A stretch of DNA of 64,000 nt from Microbacterium sp. Root180 (GTDB taxonomy: Bacteria; Actinomycetota; Actinomycetes; Actinomycetales; Microbacteriaceae), in NCBI RefSeq assembly GCF_001428485.1, contig NZ_LMHS01000002.1, positions 354,093 to 418,092 on the forward strand. The letters run 5' to 3'. Numbering within the stretch: position 1 is the stretch's first letter; each line of letters opens with the position of its first letter. The translations under genes were made by a program, and so were the position numbers. Shown here in pieces: positions 27,201-36,062 of this stretch. The notes beneath the pieces were generated by a model. That model did not search any database and was not told the origin of the DNA. It saw only the letters and a program-made list of their open reading frames with translations.

Positions 27201-27283
27201 TGCCGGTGGTGGGAGTCGAACCCACACGCCCTTTCGGGCAACCGAGTTTGAGTCGGTCGCGTCTGCCATTCCGCCACACCGGC
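27201..27283 (-). tRNA. tRNA-Leu (anticodon CAA)
   Basis: Read on the minus strand, the acceptor arms GCCGGTG and CACCGGC pair, the anticodon arm ACCGA-CTCAAAC-TCGGT carries CAA (decodes UUG), and the T arm GTGGG-TTCGACT-CCCAC is canonical. The extended variable arm expected for leucine tRNAs (TGCCCGAAAGGGCG) is present. The discriminator base is A and CCA is not completely encoded (ACCG). Confidence 0.96.
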
Positions 27284-27321
27284 AGGCGGCCGATGCCGCG
27301 CTTCCGGGTTTGACCATACCG

Positions 27322-27327
27322 TAGGAT
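27322..27327 (+). promoter_or_regulatory. -10 element of the ANTAR regulator gene, leaderless
   Basis: TAGGAT is followed by TCA, then ATG and GTG codons. With the six-base spacing seen at other genes, the transcript would begin at the GTG of 27334, making that the probable start codon. Confidence 0.5.
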
Positions 27328-27330
27328 TCA

Positions 27331-27954
27331 ATGGTGACTGAGCAGGAGCTACCCCCCGCAACGCCGGCGTCCAACACCCCCCGCCGCGTGGTGGTGGCAG
27401 AGGACGAGTCGCTGATCCGACTCGACATCGTCGAGATCCTCCGCGACAACGGCTTCGACGTCGTCGGCGAGGCCGGCGACGGCGAGACGGCGGTGCAGCT
27501 CGCGACCGATCTGCGTCCGGACCTCGTCATCATGGACGTCAAGATGCCGCAGCTCGACGGCATCTCGGCCGCCGAGAAGCTCAGCAAGAACCACATCGCG
27601 CCGGTCGTCCTCCTGACCGCCTTCAGCCAGAAGGAGCTCGTGGAGCGCGCGAGCGAGGCCGGCGCGCTGGCCTACGTCGTGAAGCCGTTCACTCCCAACG
27701 ACCTGCTGCCCGCGATCGAGATCGCCCTGGCTCGCTACGAGCAGATCATCACGCTCGAGGCCGAGGTCGCCGACATGGTCGAGCGGTTCGAGACCCGCAA
27801 GCTGGTCGACCGCGCGAAGGGTCTCCTCAACGAGAAGATGGGCCTGTCCGAGCCCGAGGCCTTCCGCTGGATCCAGAAGGCCTCGATGGACCGCCGGCTC
27901 ACCATGCAGGACGTCGCCAAGGCGATCATCGAGCAGCTCGCACCGAAGAAGTAG
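27331..27954 (+). CDS. pdtaR: ANTAR-type response regulator (PdtaR-like)
   Basis: A 207-residue two-domain regulator: a receiver (about 18-135) with acidic pocket VVVAEDESLIRLD, phosphoacceptor aspartate in LVIMDVKMPQLDG and lysine in AYVVKPFTP, followed by a C-terminal ANTAR RNA-binding domain (LVDRAKGLLNEKMGLSEPEAFRWIQKASMDRRLTMQDVA). The family acts as an RNA antiterminator after phosphorylation by a histidine kinase such as PdtaS, which is not in the window. ATG 27331 or GTG 27334 can start it. A palindromic terminator follows and separates it from the opposite thioesterase gene. Confidence 0.92.
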   Translation: MVTEQELPPATPASNTPRRVVVAEDESLIRLDIVEILRDNGFDVVGEAGDGETAVQLATDLRPDLVIMDVKMPQLDGISAAEKLSKNHIAPVVLLTAFSQKELVERASEAGALAYVVKPFTPNDLLPAIEIALARYEQIITLEAEVADMVERFETRKLVDRAKGLLNEKMGLSEPEAFRWIQKASMDRRLTMQDVAKAIIEQLAPKK

Positions 27955-27957
27955 CGC

Positions 27958-27979
27958 AGCGGATGCCGCGGCATCCGCT
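27958..27979. terminator. Bidirectional terminator between convergent genes
   Basis: AGCGGATGCC and GGCATCCGCT pair across two bases, a perfect palindrome that can serve both the regulator gene (plus) and the thioesterase gene (minus). Again the stem is made from the GGATGCC/GGCATCC heptamers. Confidence 0.7.
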
Positions 27980-28008
27980 CTCGCACGTTCGCCCGAGTCG
28001 CCCCGGGG

Positions 28009-28443
28009 CTACATCGACGCCGGCATGTCCTTGATGTGGTTCGTGATGCGCACCGTGGAGCAGCGGCGGCCCTGATCGTCGGTCACCACGATCTCGTGGA
28101 CCGCGAGGGTGCGGCCGAGGTGCACCGGGGTGCACACTCCCGTGACGACGCCGGACGTGGCCGAACGGGTGTGCGTGGCGTTGATGTCGACGCCGACGGC
28201 GAGACGGCCGGGGCCGGCATGCAGGTTCGCCGCCATCGATCCGAGGGACTCGCCGAGCACGACGTACGCACCGCCGTGGAGCAGCCCGACCGGCTGCGTG
28301 TTGCCTTCGACGGGCATCGTCGCGACGCAGCGCTCGATCGAGAACTCCGTGAAGACGAGGCCCATCTTCTCGGCGAGAGCACCCATTCCGCGGTTCGCCG
28401 CCCACGTGAGGCCGTCGGCGTTCGCGGGGGAGTTGTCGGGCAT
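28009..28443 (-). CDS. PaaI-type hotdog thioesterase
   Basis: A 144-residue single hotdog-fold protein likely to hydrolyse acyl- or aryl-CoA. Seen: the family region GNTQPVGLLHGGAYVVLGESLGSMAAN with the helix that follows GLLHGG, and RTLAVHEIVVTDDQGRRCSTVRIT as closing strands. ATG 28443 is chosen over the long open frame upstream, which is the shadow of polA; a GAAGGTG site lies just upstream. It is divergent from polA with a 57-base gap. Substrate unknown. Confidence 0.9.
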   Translation of the reverse strand: MPDNSPANADGLTWAANRGMGALAEKMGLVFTEFSIERCVATMPVEGNTQPVGLLHGGAYVVLGESLGSMAANLHAGPGRLAVGVDINATHTRSATSGVVTGVCTPVHLGRTLAVHEIVVTDDQGRRCSTVRITNHIKDMPASM

Positions 28444-28488
28444 GGGGGCACCTTCGGGACCGGGGGAGGGGGTGTCTCCGACCCTGGC

Positions 28489-28494
28489 TAGAGT
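28489..28494 (+). promoter_or_regulatory. -10 element of polA, leaderless
   Basis: TAGAGT, six bases, then the GTG start of polA. Confidence 0.6.
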
Positions 28495-28500
28495 TGCAGG

Positions 28501-31140
28501 GTGACGGACTCCGCAAAGCCTACCCTTCTCGTCGTGGACGGCCATTCGCTGGCCTACCGGGCGTTCTACGCCCTCCCCGTCGACAACTTCTCGACGAAGG
28601 ACGGCCAGCACACCAACGGCATCTACGGGTTCCTCGCGATGCTCATCAACCTGATCAAGGCCGAGCGTCCGACGCACTTGGCCGTGGCGTTCGACACCTC
28701 CCGGCAGTCGTTCCGCACGCGCGAGTATCCGGAGTACAAGGCGAACCGGTCCGAGACCCCGTCCGAGTTCAAGGGGCAGATCCCGATCCTGCAGGACTGC
28801 CTCGCCGCGATGAGCATCACCGTCATCCAGAAGGAGGACATCGAGGCCGACGACATCCTCGCGACGCTCGCGACGCAGGCGGCGCAAGAGCACTTCGACG
28901 TCCTCGTCTGCTCGGGTGATCGCGACACCATCCAGCTGGTCGACGACGACGTCACGCTTCTGTACCCGAACGTGCAGGGCGTGTCGCAGCTCAAGCGCTA
29001 CGACCGTCAGGCCGTCATCGATCGCTACGGGGTTCCCCCGGAGCAGTATCCCGACATCGCGGCGCTCGTCGGCGAGACCAGCGACAACCTGCCCGGCGTG
29101 CCGAAGGTGGGTGAGAAGACCGCGGTGAAGTGGCTGAACCAGTTCGGCTCGCTCGAGGAGCTGCTCGACAACGCCGACAAGGTCACCGGTGTCGTCGGCG
29201 GCAACCTGCGCGACAACCTCGACACCGTGCGGCGCAACCGCGCGCTCAACCGCCTCCTCCGCGACGTCGAGCTCCCCGTGGCGGTGGCCGACCTCGAGGT
29301 GAAGCCGATGGATGCGCAGGCGGTGCGCGACATCTTCGCGCGGCTGGAGTTCAAGACCCTCATTCCGCGCGTGGCCGAGCTGGCCGGCATCGAGCAGCAG
29401 ATGGCCGCCGTCACCAGCGCCGCCGCGGTGCCGATGCCCGTGCCGGTCGAACCGTCGGCGGGCGACCTGCTCGCCTGGCTCGACGCCGCGAAGGGCGAGG
29501 TCGGGGTCACCGTGGTCGTCGAAGGCGGTCTCCCTCGCCGGGTGGGCTTCGCGACGACGGATGCCGCGGCCGAGGCCGACTGGACGCCAGACGTCGCGAC
29601 CGCACTCGGTTCCTGGCTCGCCTCCGACGCGCCGAAGGTGTTCAGCGACGCCAAGCCGCAGGTGAAGGCCCTGCGGCGCGCGGGCCTGAGGCTCGGCGGA
29701 CTCGCGTTCGACACGATCGTGGCCGGCTGGCTGCTGCGGCCGAGCTTCCCCGACAAGACACTCGCCGACCTCGTCGACCGCTACCTCGACGAGAAGCTCC
29801 CCGAGGCGGACCCGACCCAGCTCGTTCCCGAGACCGAGGGCGCCACCCCCGGCCAGCTCGCGTGGTTCGGCGTCCGCGTGACCGAGGCCCTCCGTGCCGA
29901 GCTGGCCGACAGCGTCGCCGCGGTGCTCACCGACATCGAGCTGCCGACGCTGCTCGCCCTCGCCGACATGGAGCTCGCCGGTGTCGCGGTGTCGCACGAC
30001 ACGCTGGCCTCGTTCTCGGGCGAACTGGGCGAGCGCGCCGATGCAATCGCGCAGCAGGCGTTCGCCGCCATCGGCCGCGAGGTCAACCTCGGTTCGCCGA
30101 AGCAGCTGCAGGAGGTCCTCTTCGACGAGCTGCAGCTCCCCAAGACCCGCAAGACGAAGACGGGCTACTCGACGGATGCCGCTGTCCTCGCCGATCTGCA
30201 GGAGACCAACCCGCACCCCTTCCTCGACCTGCTGCTGCAGCACCGCGAGGCGACGAAGCTGCGTCAGATCATCGAGTCGCTCGACACCGCGATCGCGTCC
30301 GATGGACGCATCCGCACCACCTACGTGCAGACCGGAAGCCAGACGGGCCGTCTGTCGAGCACCGACCCCAACCTGCAGAACATCCCGATCCGAAACGAGG
30401 AGAGCCGGCGCATCCGCTCGGCCTTCACCGTCGGCGAGGGCTACGAGACGCTGCTCACCGCTGACTACTCGCAGATCGAGATGCGCATCATGGCGCACCT
30501 GTCCGAAGACCCCGGACTCATCGAGGCGTTCAACTCCGGCGAGGACCTCCACCGCTTCGTGGGTGCGCGGGTCTTCGCGGTGGACCCCGCCGACGTGACC
30601 CCGCAGATGCGCACGAAGGTGAAAGCCATGTCGTACGGTCTCGTCTACGGTCTGTCGGCGTTCGGGCTGTCGAAGCAGCTGCGCATCGAGCAGTCCGAGG
30701 CGAAGCAGCTGATGATGGAGTACTTCGCCCGCTTCGGCGCGGTGCGCGACTACCTGCGCTCGTCGGTCGAGCAGGCGCGCATCGACGGCTACACCGAGAC
30801 CATCTTCGGACGGCGCCGTCCGTTCCCCGACCTCGCGAGCCCGAATCGGGTGCTGCGCGAGAACGCCGAGCGGGCCGCGCTCAACGCTCCCATCCAAGGG
30901 AGCGCGGCGGACATCATGAAGATCGCGCTCTTCCATATCCACGACGACTTCGCCGCCGCGGACCTTCGCTCGCGCGTGCTCCTGCAGATCCACGACGAAC
31001 TCGTCGTGGAGATCGCCCCGGGGGAGTGGGGCGCCGCAGAGAAGATCGTGAAGGAGCGGATGGGCGATGCCGCACAGCTCTCCGTCCCGCTGGACGTGCA
31101 GATCGGCCGCGGTGAGGACTGGAACGAAGCAGGGCACTGA
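28501..31140 (+). CDS. polA: DNA polymerase I
   Basis: An 879-residue family A polymerase for repair and Okazaki-fragment processing. The 5' nuclease domain (about 1-295) has LLVVDGHSLAYRAFYALP, the acidic SGDRDTIQLVDDDV and GETSDNLPGVPKVGEKTA. The 3'-5' exonuclease-like domain (about 320-480) lacks the catalytic DxE, as is usual in Actinobacteria, so it is probably not proofreading. Polymerase motifs A (LLTADYSQIEMRIMAHLSED), B (RTKVKAMSYGLVYGLSAFG) and C (LQIHDELVVE) are intact near 650, 705 and 835. GTG start, apparently leaderless. Confidence 0.97.
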   Translation: MTDSAKPTLLVVDGHSLAYRAFYALPVDNFSTKDGQHTNGIYGFLAMLINLIKAERPTHLAVAFDTSRQSFRTREYPEYKANRSETPSEFKGQIPILQDCLAAMSITVIQKEDIEADDILATLATQAAQEHFDVLVCSGDRDTIQLVDDDVTLLYPNVQGVSQLKRYDRQAVIDRYGVPPEQYPDIAALVGETSDNLPGVPKVGEKTAVKWLNQFGSLEELLDNADKVTGVVGGNLRDNLDTVRRNRALNRLLRDVELPVAVADLEVKPMDAQAVRDIFARLEFKTLIPRVAELAGIEQQMAAVTSAAAVPMPVPVEPSAGDLLAWLDAAKGEVGVTVVVEGGLPRRVGFATTDAAAEADWTPDVATALGSWLASDAPKVFSDAKPQVKALRRAGLRLGGLAFDTIVAGWLLRPSFPDKTLADLVDRYLDEKLPEADPTQLVPETEGATPGQLAWFGVRVTEALRAELADSVAAVLTDIELPTLLALADMELAGVAVSHDTLASFSGELGERADAIAQQAFAAIGREVNLGSPKQLQEVLFDELQLPKTRKTKTGYSTDAAVLADLQETNPHPFLDLLLQHREATKLRQIIESLDTAIASDGRIRTTYVQTGSQTGRLSSTDPNLQNIPIRNEESRRIRSAFTVGEGYETLLTADYSQIEMRIMAHLSEDPGLIEAFNSGEDLHRFVGARVFAVDPADVTPQMRTKVKAMSYGLVYGLSAFGLSKQLRIEQSEAKQLMMEYFARFGAVRDYLRSSVEQARIDGYTETIFGRRRPFPDLASPNRVLRENAERAALNAPIQGSAADIMKIALFHIHDDFAAADLRSRVLLQIHDELVVEIAPGEWGAAEKIVKERMGDAAQLSVPLDVQIGRGEDWNEAGH

Positions 31141-31174
31141 CGATCCGTGTTTGGCGTGCCGCGCAACGGCTCCA

Positions 31175-31180
31175 TAGGCT
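31175..31180 (+). promoter_or_regulatory. -10 element of the DUF885 gene, leaderless
   Basis: TAGGCT, six bases, then ATG 31187. Confidence 0.6.
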
Positions 31181-31186
31181 CATGGC

Positions 31187-32860
31187 ATGACTGACGAAAC
31201 ACGCACGCCCACGCCGATCGACACGATCGCTGACGCCTGGGTCGACACTCTCGCCGAGCTCGAACCGACCCTTGCGACCTACATCGGCCGCACGGAGTTC
31301 AACGATCGCTTCGGCGACTACAGCCCCGCCGGGCACGAGCGCCTCACCGCCGAGGGCCGCAAGACGCTGTCCGCGCTCTCCGCAGCGACTCCGGTCGACG
31401 ACATCGACGTCGTCACCAAGGAGGACCTCGCGCGCGAGCTCGAGCTCGGCATCGAGCTCCACGAGGCGCAGTGGCACCTGCGCGACATCAACGTGATCGC
31501 GTCGCACCCGCAGAACATCCGCTCCGCATTCGACCTCATGCCCACCGCGACGGCGGACGATTGGTCGGTGATCGCCACGCGCCTCGGCGCCGTCCCCGCC
31601 GCGATCGAGGGGTACGTCGAGTCGCTGCGCAGCGGTATCGAGCAGGGCGTCGTGCCCGCGCGGCGCCAGGTCGTCGAGGTCGTGACGCAGATCGGCCGAT
31701 ACACCGAGGACCGCGGCTTCTTCGCGACGTTCGCGGCCGAGGCCGCTCCCGAGGAGGGGCAGCTCCCTGCCTCCCTCGCCCGGGATCTCGCCGACAACGC
31801 GAATGCCGCCCGCGTGGCCTACGACCAGCTCGCCGCGTTCCTGAGCACCGAGCTCGCTCCGGCCTCGACCGAGAAGGACGCCGTCGGGCGCGAGCTGTAC
31901 GCGCTGCACTCGCGACAGTTCCTCGGCGCCACCGTCGACCTCGACGAGACCTATGAATGGGGCATCGAGGAACTCGCGCGGATGGTCGCGGAGCAGGAGT
32001 CGATCGCGCACGAGATCAAGGCCGGGGCATCCGTCGAGGAGGCCGTCGCATTCCTCGAGGAGGATGACAGCCGCAAGCTGCACGGCACCGACGCTCTCCA
32101 GCGCTGGATGCAGGAGACGAGCGACCGCGCCGTCGAGGAGCTCGGACGCACGCACTTCGACATCGCGGAGCCGATCCGCCGGCTGGAGTGCATGATCGCC
32201 CCGACGCAGGAGGGCGGGATCTACTACACCGGTCCGACCGACGACTTCTCACGTCCCGGCCGGATGTGGTGGTCGGTACCCGAGGGTGTGGAGTCCTTCG
32301 ACACGTGGCGTGAGCTCACGACGGTCTACCACGAGGGCGTTCCGGGCCACCACCTGCAGATCGCGCAGGCCGTCTACAACCGCGCGCAGCTGAACTCCTA
32401 CCGTCGACTGCTCGGCGGCACGTCCGGCCACGCCGAGGGATGGGCGCTGTACGCCGAGCGACTCATGGAGCAGCTGGGATACCTCGACGACCCGGCCGAC
32501 CGGCTGGGCATGCTCGACGGTCAGCGCATGCGCGCCGCCCGCGTCGTGCTCGACATCGGCGTCCACCTCGAGAAGCCCCGCCCCGACGGTCAGGGAACGT
32601 GGGATGCCGCGTTCGCTCTGGACTTCATGCGCCACAACGTCAACATGCCCGACGAGTTCGTGAAGTTCGAGGTCAACCGCTACCTCGGCTGGCCCGGGCA
32701 GGCACCCTCCTACAAGGTCGGTCAGCGCATCTGGGAGCAGCTGCGCGACGACGTCGCCGAGCGCGAGGGCGCCGAGTTCTCGATCAAGCGCTTCCACAAG
32801 CGCGCGCTCGACATCGGCGGGGTCGGGCTCGACACCCTCCGCAGCGCGCTTTCGCGCTGA
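31187..32860 (+). CDS. DUF885 putative metallopeptidase
   Basis: A 557-residue DUF885 protein. The likely zinc site is HEGVPGHHLQIAQAVYN near residue 380, with LLGGTSGHAEGWALYAERLMEQLGYLDD about 25 residues later supplying a further ligand. No signal peptide is visible, so it is probably cytoplasmic. Members are predicted to be peptidases but the substrate is not established. It starts six bases after a -10 hexamer and is convergent with the phosphoribosyltransferase gene, separated by only 12 bases without a clear terminator. Confidence 0.9.
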   Translation: MTDETRTPTPIDTIADAWVDTLAELEPTLATYIGRTEFNDRFGDYSPAGHERLTAEGRKTLSALSAATPVDDIDVVTKEDLARELELGIELHEAQWHLRDINVIASHPQNIRSAFDLMPTATADDWSVIATRLGAVPAAIEGYVESLRSGIEQGVVPARRQVVEVVTQIGRYTEDRGFFATFAAEAAPEEGQLPASLARDLADNANAARVAYDQLAAFLSTELAPASTEKDAVGRELYALHSRQFLGATVDLDETYEWGIEELARMVAEQESIAHEIKAGASVEEAVAFLEEDDSRKLHGTDALQRWMQETSDRAVEELGRTHFDIAEPIRRLECMIAPTQEGGIYYTGPTDDFSRPGRMWWSVPEGVESFDTWRELTTVYHEGVPGHHLQIAQAVYNRAQLNSYRRLLGGTSGHAEGWALYAERLMEQLGYLDDPADRLGMLDGQRMRAARVVLDIGVHLEKPRPDGQGTWDAAFALDFMRHNVNMPDEFVKFEVNRYLGWPGQAPSYKVGQRIWEQLRDDVAEREGAEFSIKRFHKRALDIGGVGLDTLRSALSR

Positions 32861-32872
32861 CGCCGGACGGAT

Positions 32873-33499
32873 TCAGGCGCGGGGGTCGTGGTGCAGCAGC
32901 GCCAGGACCTCCGCGTCGCTCGTCTGGGTGAAGTCGTCGTAGAACTCGCCCACGGCCCAGAATCTCCGCTGGGGATGCGGGCAGACGTACTCGTCGACGA
33001 CGGCAGGGTCGGGCATCCACGCCGTTGGCGCGACGGGCACCGCCAGAACCAGGTGCGCGACACCGCGGCCACGCAGCGACCGGCAGGCCGCCGTCGCGGT
33101 AGCGCCCGTGGCGACGCCGTCGTCCACGACGATCACCGTCCGGCCCGCAACGCTCCCGATGCCCCCGAACAGGGCCGAGCGCCGTCGCAGCTCTTCGCGC
33201 TCGGCGTCTTCGACCATGGCCATCTGCTCGGGCGTCACGGTGCCGACGCGTCCTCCCCGGTCTGTGAGCACGCGGACGTCTTCCGCAATCGCACCGAGGG
33301 CGAACTCCTCCTGTTCGGGGGCCCCGAGCTTGCGCACGACCACCGCTCCCAGCGGCAGACCGAGCACTCGTGCGACCTCGGCGGCGACCACGATCCCGCC
33401 TCGGGGGATTCCGGCGACGACGGCGTCTTGCCCGCGCCACGCGGCGAGCTCCGCTGCGAGGTCGACCCCCGCCGCAGTCCGGTCCGCGAAGATGGCCAT
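32873..33499 (-). CDS. Phosphoribosyltransferase-domain protein
   Basis: A 208-residue protein with the PRPP-binding loop VIVVDDGVATGATATAACRSLR at about 118-139 and the N-terminal VVAGIPRGGIVVAAEVARVLGLPLGAVVVRKLG, typical of the stand-alone PRT family often found fused to dienelactone hydrolases or near stress genes. The enzymatic reaction is unknown. The ATG at 33499 is the sensible start: the long open frame upstream belongs to an opposite gene, and TACCGT lies six bases upstream. Confidence 0.88.
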   Translation of the reverse strand: MAIFADRTAAGVDLAAELAAWRGQDAVVAGIPRGGIVVAAEVARVLGLPLGAVVVRKLGAPEQEEFALGAIAEDVRVLTDRGGRVGTVTPEQMAMVEDAEREELRRRSALFGGIGSVAGRTVIVVDDGVATGATATAACRSLRGRGVAHLVLAVPVAPTAWMPDPAVVDEYVCPHPQRRFWAVGEFYDDFTQTSDAEVLALLHHDPRA

Positions 33500-33505
33500 G
33501 CGGTC

Positions 33506-33511
33506 ACGGTA
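33506..33511 (-). promoter_or_regulatory. -10 element of the phosphoribosyltransferase gene, leaderless
   Basis: On the minus strand TACCGT, six bases, then ATG 33499. Confidence 0.55.
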
Positions 33512-33607
33512 CGCCCGCGGCATCCGTCTGTCTGCGGGAATGCCGTGTGGCCGTCCACGGTTCCCTCTCACGCGTGATTCATTCACGCGAATGGAAAGGA
33601 TGCTCGA

Positions 33608-34645
33608 ATGACCGATCTCACCGGCGTCGAACTGGGTCTGGACACCTTCGGAGACGTGACGCGCGACGCGTCCGGCCAGTTGCTCAGCGATGCGCAGACG
33701 ATCCGCAACGTCGTCGATCAGGCCGTGCTCGCCGACCGCGTAGGTCTGTCGTTCTTCGGCGTGGGGGAGCACCACCGACCGGAGTTCGCCGTGTCGAGTC
33801 CGGAGATCGTGCTCGCGGCGGCGGCCGCCCGCACCCAGAGCATCCATCTGGGCACGGCGGTGACGGTGCTCTCGAGCGATGACCCGGTGCGGGTCTACGA
33901 GCGCTTCGCCACCCTCGACGCCGTCTCGAACGGGCGCGCGGAGGTCATTCTGGGGCGCGGCTCGTTCATCGAGTCGTTCCCGCTCTTCGGCTATGACCTG
34001 CGGGACTACGAGACCCTCTTCGAGGAGAAGCTCGATCTCTTCTCGCGCCTGCTCGACGAGAAACCGGTCACCTGGCAGGGCACCCTGCGCGCGCCGCTGG
34101 AGAGCGCCGACGTGTACCCGAAGACGGAGAACGGGCTGCGTGCGTGGGTCGGCGTCGGCGGCACGCCGGAGTCCGTGGTTCGAGCCGCACGCCACGGGTA
34201 CGGACTCATGCTCGCGATCATCGGCGGTCCGGCCGATCGGTTCCGACCGTTCGCCGACCTCTACCGCCGTTCGCTGACGAGCTTCGAGAAGCCCGCGCTG
34301 CCGATCGGCGTTCACTCGCCGGGTCATGTCGCCGACACCGACCAGCAGGCGTGGGAAGAGGCCTACGAGGGCTTCGAGGCCATGAACAACACCATCGGCC
34401 GCGAGCGCGGCTGGCCGCCCTACAGCCGGATGCGCTTCCAGCGCGACGTCGGGCCGGAGGGTGCTCTCTACGTCGGATCGCCGGAGACCGTGGCCCGCAA
34501 GATCGCGGACACCGTCTCGACGCTCGGCGTCCAGCGCTTCGACATGAAGTTCTCGACGGGGACGATGTCGCACGAGCGCATGATGCACTCGATCGAGCTC
34601 TACGGCACCCGGGTCGCACCGCTCGTGCGCGACATGCTGTCGTGA
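33608..34645 (+). CDS. LLM-class flavin-dependent oxidoreductase
   Basis: A 345-residue luciferase-like monooxygenase fold protein. Markers: VELGLDTFGDV at the N-terminus, LSFFGVGEHHRPEF (the usual GEHH), HLGTAVTVLSSDDPVRVYERFATLDAVSNGRAEVILGRGSFIESF, and WVGVGGTPESVVRAARHGYGL. The cofactor may be FMN or F420, which the sequence alone does not settle, and the substrate is unknown. GAAAGGA lies about 8 bases before the ATG. It is followed 36 bases later by an MFS transporter with its own promoter. Confidence 0.9.
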   Translation: MTDLTGVELGLDTFGDVTRDASGQLLSDAQTIRNVVDQAVLADRVGLSFFGVGEHHRPEFAVSSPEIVLAAAAARTQSIHLGTAVTVLSSDDPVRVYERFATLDAVSNGRAEVILGRGSFIESFPLFGYDLRDYETLFEEKLDLFSRLLDEKPVTWQGTLRAPLESADVYPKTENGLRAWVGVGGTPESVVRAARHGYGLMLAIIGGPADRFRPFADLYRRSLTSFEKPALPIGVHSPGHVADTDQQAWEEAYEGFEAMNNTIGRERGWPPYSRMRFQRDVGPEGALYVGSPETVARKIADTVSTLGVQRFDMKFSTGTMSHERMMHSIELYGTRVAPLVRDMLS

Positions 34646-34669
34646 CCACCGCAGCCGGCGCGGCATCCG

Positions 34670-34675
34670 TAGCAT
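34670..34675 (+). promoter_or_regulatory. -10 element of the MFS gene, leaderless
   Basis: TAGCAT, six bases, then ATG 34682. Confidence 0.6.
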
Positions 34676-34681
34676 GACGCT

Positions 34682-36043
34682 ATGACGGATGCCGAGCCCC
34701 ACACCGCGGCCTCGCTCTCAGAGCGGCTCGACGCACTGCCCTTCACGCGGCGCCATCTGAGGGTGCTGACGGGTTCGGGGCTCGGCTGGGCCCTGGACGC
34801 GATGGATGTCGGGCTGATCTCGTTCGTGATCGCCGCCCTCGCCGTGCAGTGGAATCTGCAGCCGCAGGAGACCGCCTGGATCGCATCGGTCGGGTTCATC
34901 GGCATGGCGATCGGCGCGAGTGTGGGCGGACTCCTCGCCGATCGATTCGGTCGTCGCTCCGTCTTCGCGATCACACTGCTCGTGTACGGCCTCGCGACCG
35001 GCGCGAGCGCCCTCGTCGGCGGTCTCGCGGCCCTGCTCGTGCTGCGATTCCTCGTGGGCCTCGGGCTCGGCGGTGAACTGCCGGTCGCGTCGACCTACGT
35101 CTCCGAGTTCGCACCGGCGCGCATGCGGGGCCGTCTGATCGTGATCCTCGAGGCCTTCTGGGCGATCGGCTGGACGGCGGCTGCACTGATCGGCTACTTC
35201 GTGATCCCGGCATCCGATGCCGGCTGGCGCTGGGCGTTCGCACTGGGGGCGATTCCCGCGGCGTACGCCCTGTTCGTGCGATGGGGGCTGCCGGAGTCCG
35301 CCCGGTGGCTCGCGCGCCGGGGGCGCCACGCCGAGGCGGAGAGCGTCGTCCGGTCGTTCGAGGAGGCCGCGGGCGCGGCATCCGCTCCTTCCTCCGCCGC
35401 GGTGGCGACCGCGGATGCCGAGCCACCCGTCGCCACCAGCGTCGGCTCGCGCTTGGCCGCGCTGTGGGCGCGGGAGTTCCGCACGCGGACGGCGTGCCTG
35501 TGGCTGGTGTGGTTCTGCGTGAACTTCTCGTACTACGGGGCGTTCATCTGGATCCCGTCGATCCTCGTCGCCCAGGGATACGATCTCGTGCGATCGTTCG
35601 GGTTCACCCTCATCATCACGCTCGCGCAGCTCCCCGGGTACGCCGCCGCGGCATGGCTCATCGAGGTCTGGGGGCGGCGTCTGACGCTCTCGGTGTTCCT
35701 CATCGGCTCCGCCGTCGCCGCGGTGTTCTTCGGCACAGCCGACACTGCCGGCGCCGTCATCGCCGCCGGGATGGCGCTCTCGTTCTTCAACCTGGGCGCG
35801 TGGGGTGCGCTGTACGCGGTCACGCCGGAGATGTATCCGACGTCGCTGCGCGCGACCGGCTCGGGCTGGGCGGCGGGTGCCGGTCGCATCGCCTCGATCA
35901 TCGCGCCGCTGAGCGTGCCGCTGCTGCTTTCCGCCGGGGGAGCGGCGACGCTCTTCATCGTGTTCGCGGTGTTCTTCGCGATCGCCGCTGCGGCAGCGTG
36001 GGGGCTGGTGGACCGCCGGGGCGCGGCACTCGACGATCGCTGA
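34682..36043 (+). CDS. MFS transporter, NiaP/AAHS-like
   Basis: A 453-residue major facilitator with twelve membrane helices and a hydrophilic central loop. The N-terminal GLGWALDAMDVGLISFVIAAL (about 38-58) and the A-motif GGLLADRFGRRSVF are typical of the group containing NiaP nicotinate and aromatic-acid transporters; LPESARWLARRGR closes the first half and YPTSLRATGSGWAAGAGRI lies in the second. Substrate cannot be decided; nicotinate or an aromatic acid is the likely class. The preceding flavin oxidoreductase could act on the imported compound. Confidence 0.88.
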   Translation: MTDAEPHTAASLSERLDALPFTRRHLRVLTGSGLGWALDAMDVGLISFVIAALAVQWNLQPQETAWIASVGFIGMAIGASVGGLLADRFGRRSVFAITLLVYGLATGASALVGGLAALLVLRFLVGLGLGGELPVASTYVSEFAPARMRGRLIVILEAFWAIGWTAAALIGYFVIPASDAGWRWAFALGAIPAAYALFVRWGLPESARWLARRGRHAEAESVVRSFEEAAGAASAPSSAAVATADAEPPVATSVGSRLAALWAREFRTRTACLWLVWFCVNFSYYGAFIWIPSILVAQGYDLVRSFGFTLIITLAQLPGYAAAAWLIEVWGRRLTLSVFLIGSAVAAVFFGTADTAGAVIAAGMALSFFNLGAWGALYAVTPEMYPTSLRATGSGWAAGAGRIASIIAPLSVPLLLSAGGAATLFIVFAVFFAIAAAAAWGLVDRRGAALDDR

Positions 36044-36049
36044 CCCGCC

Positions 36050-36055
36050 TAGGCT
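36050..36055 (+). promoter_or_regulatory. -10 element of the GDSL hydrolase gene, near-leaderless
   Basis: TAGGCT, seven bases, then ATG 36063. Confidence 0.5.
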
Positions 36056-36062
36056 GGGGGCC

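Noticed and set aside
28009..31137. A 1042-codon minus-strand frame covering polA
   Set aside because: Only its last 144 codons (the thioesterase from 28443) are real; the rest mirrors polA codon structure.
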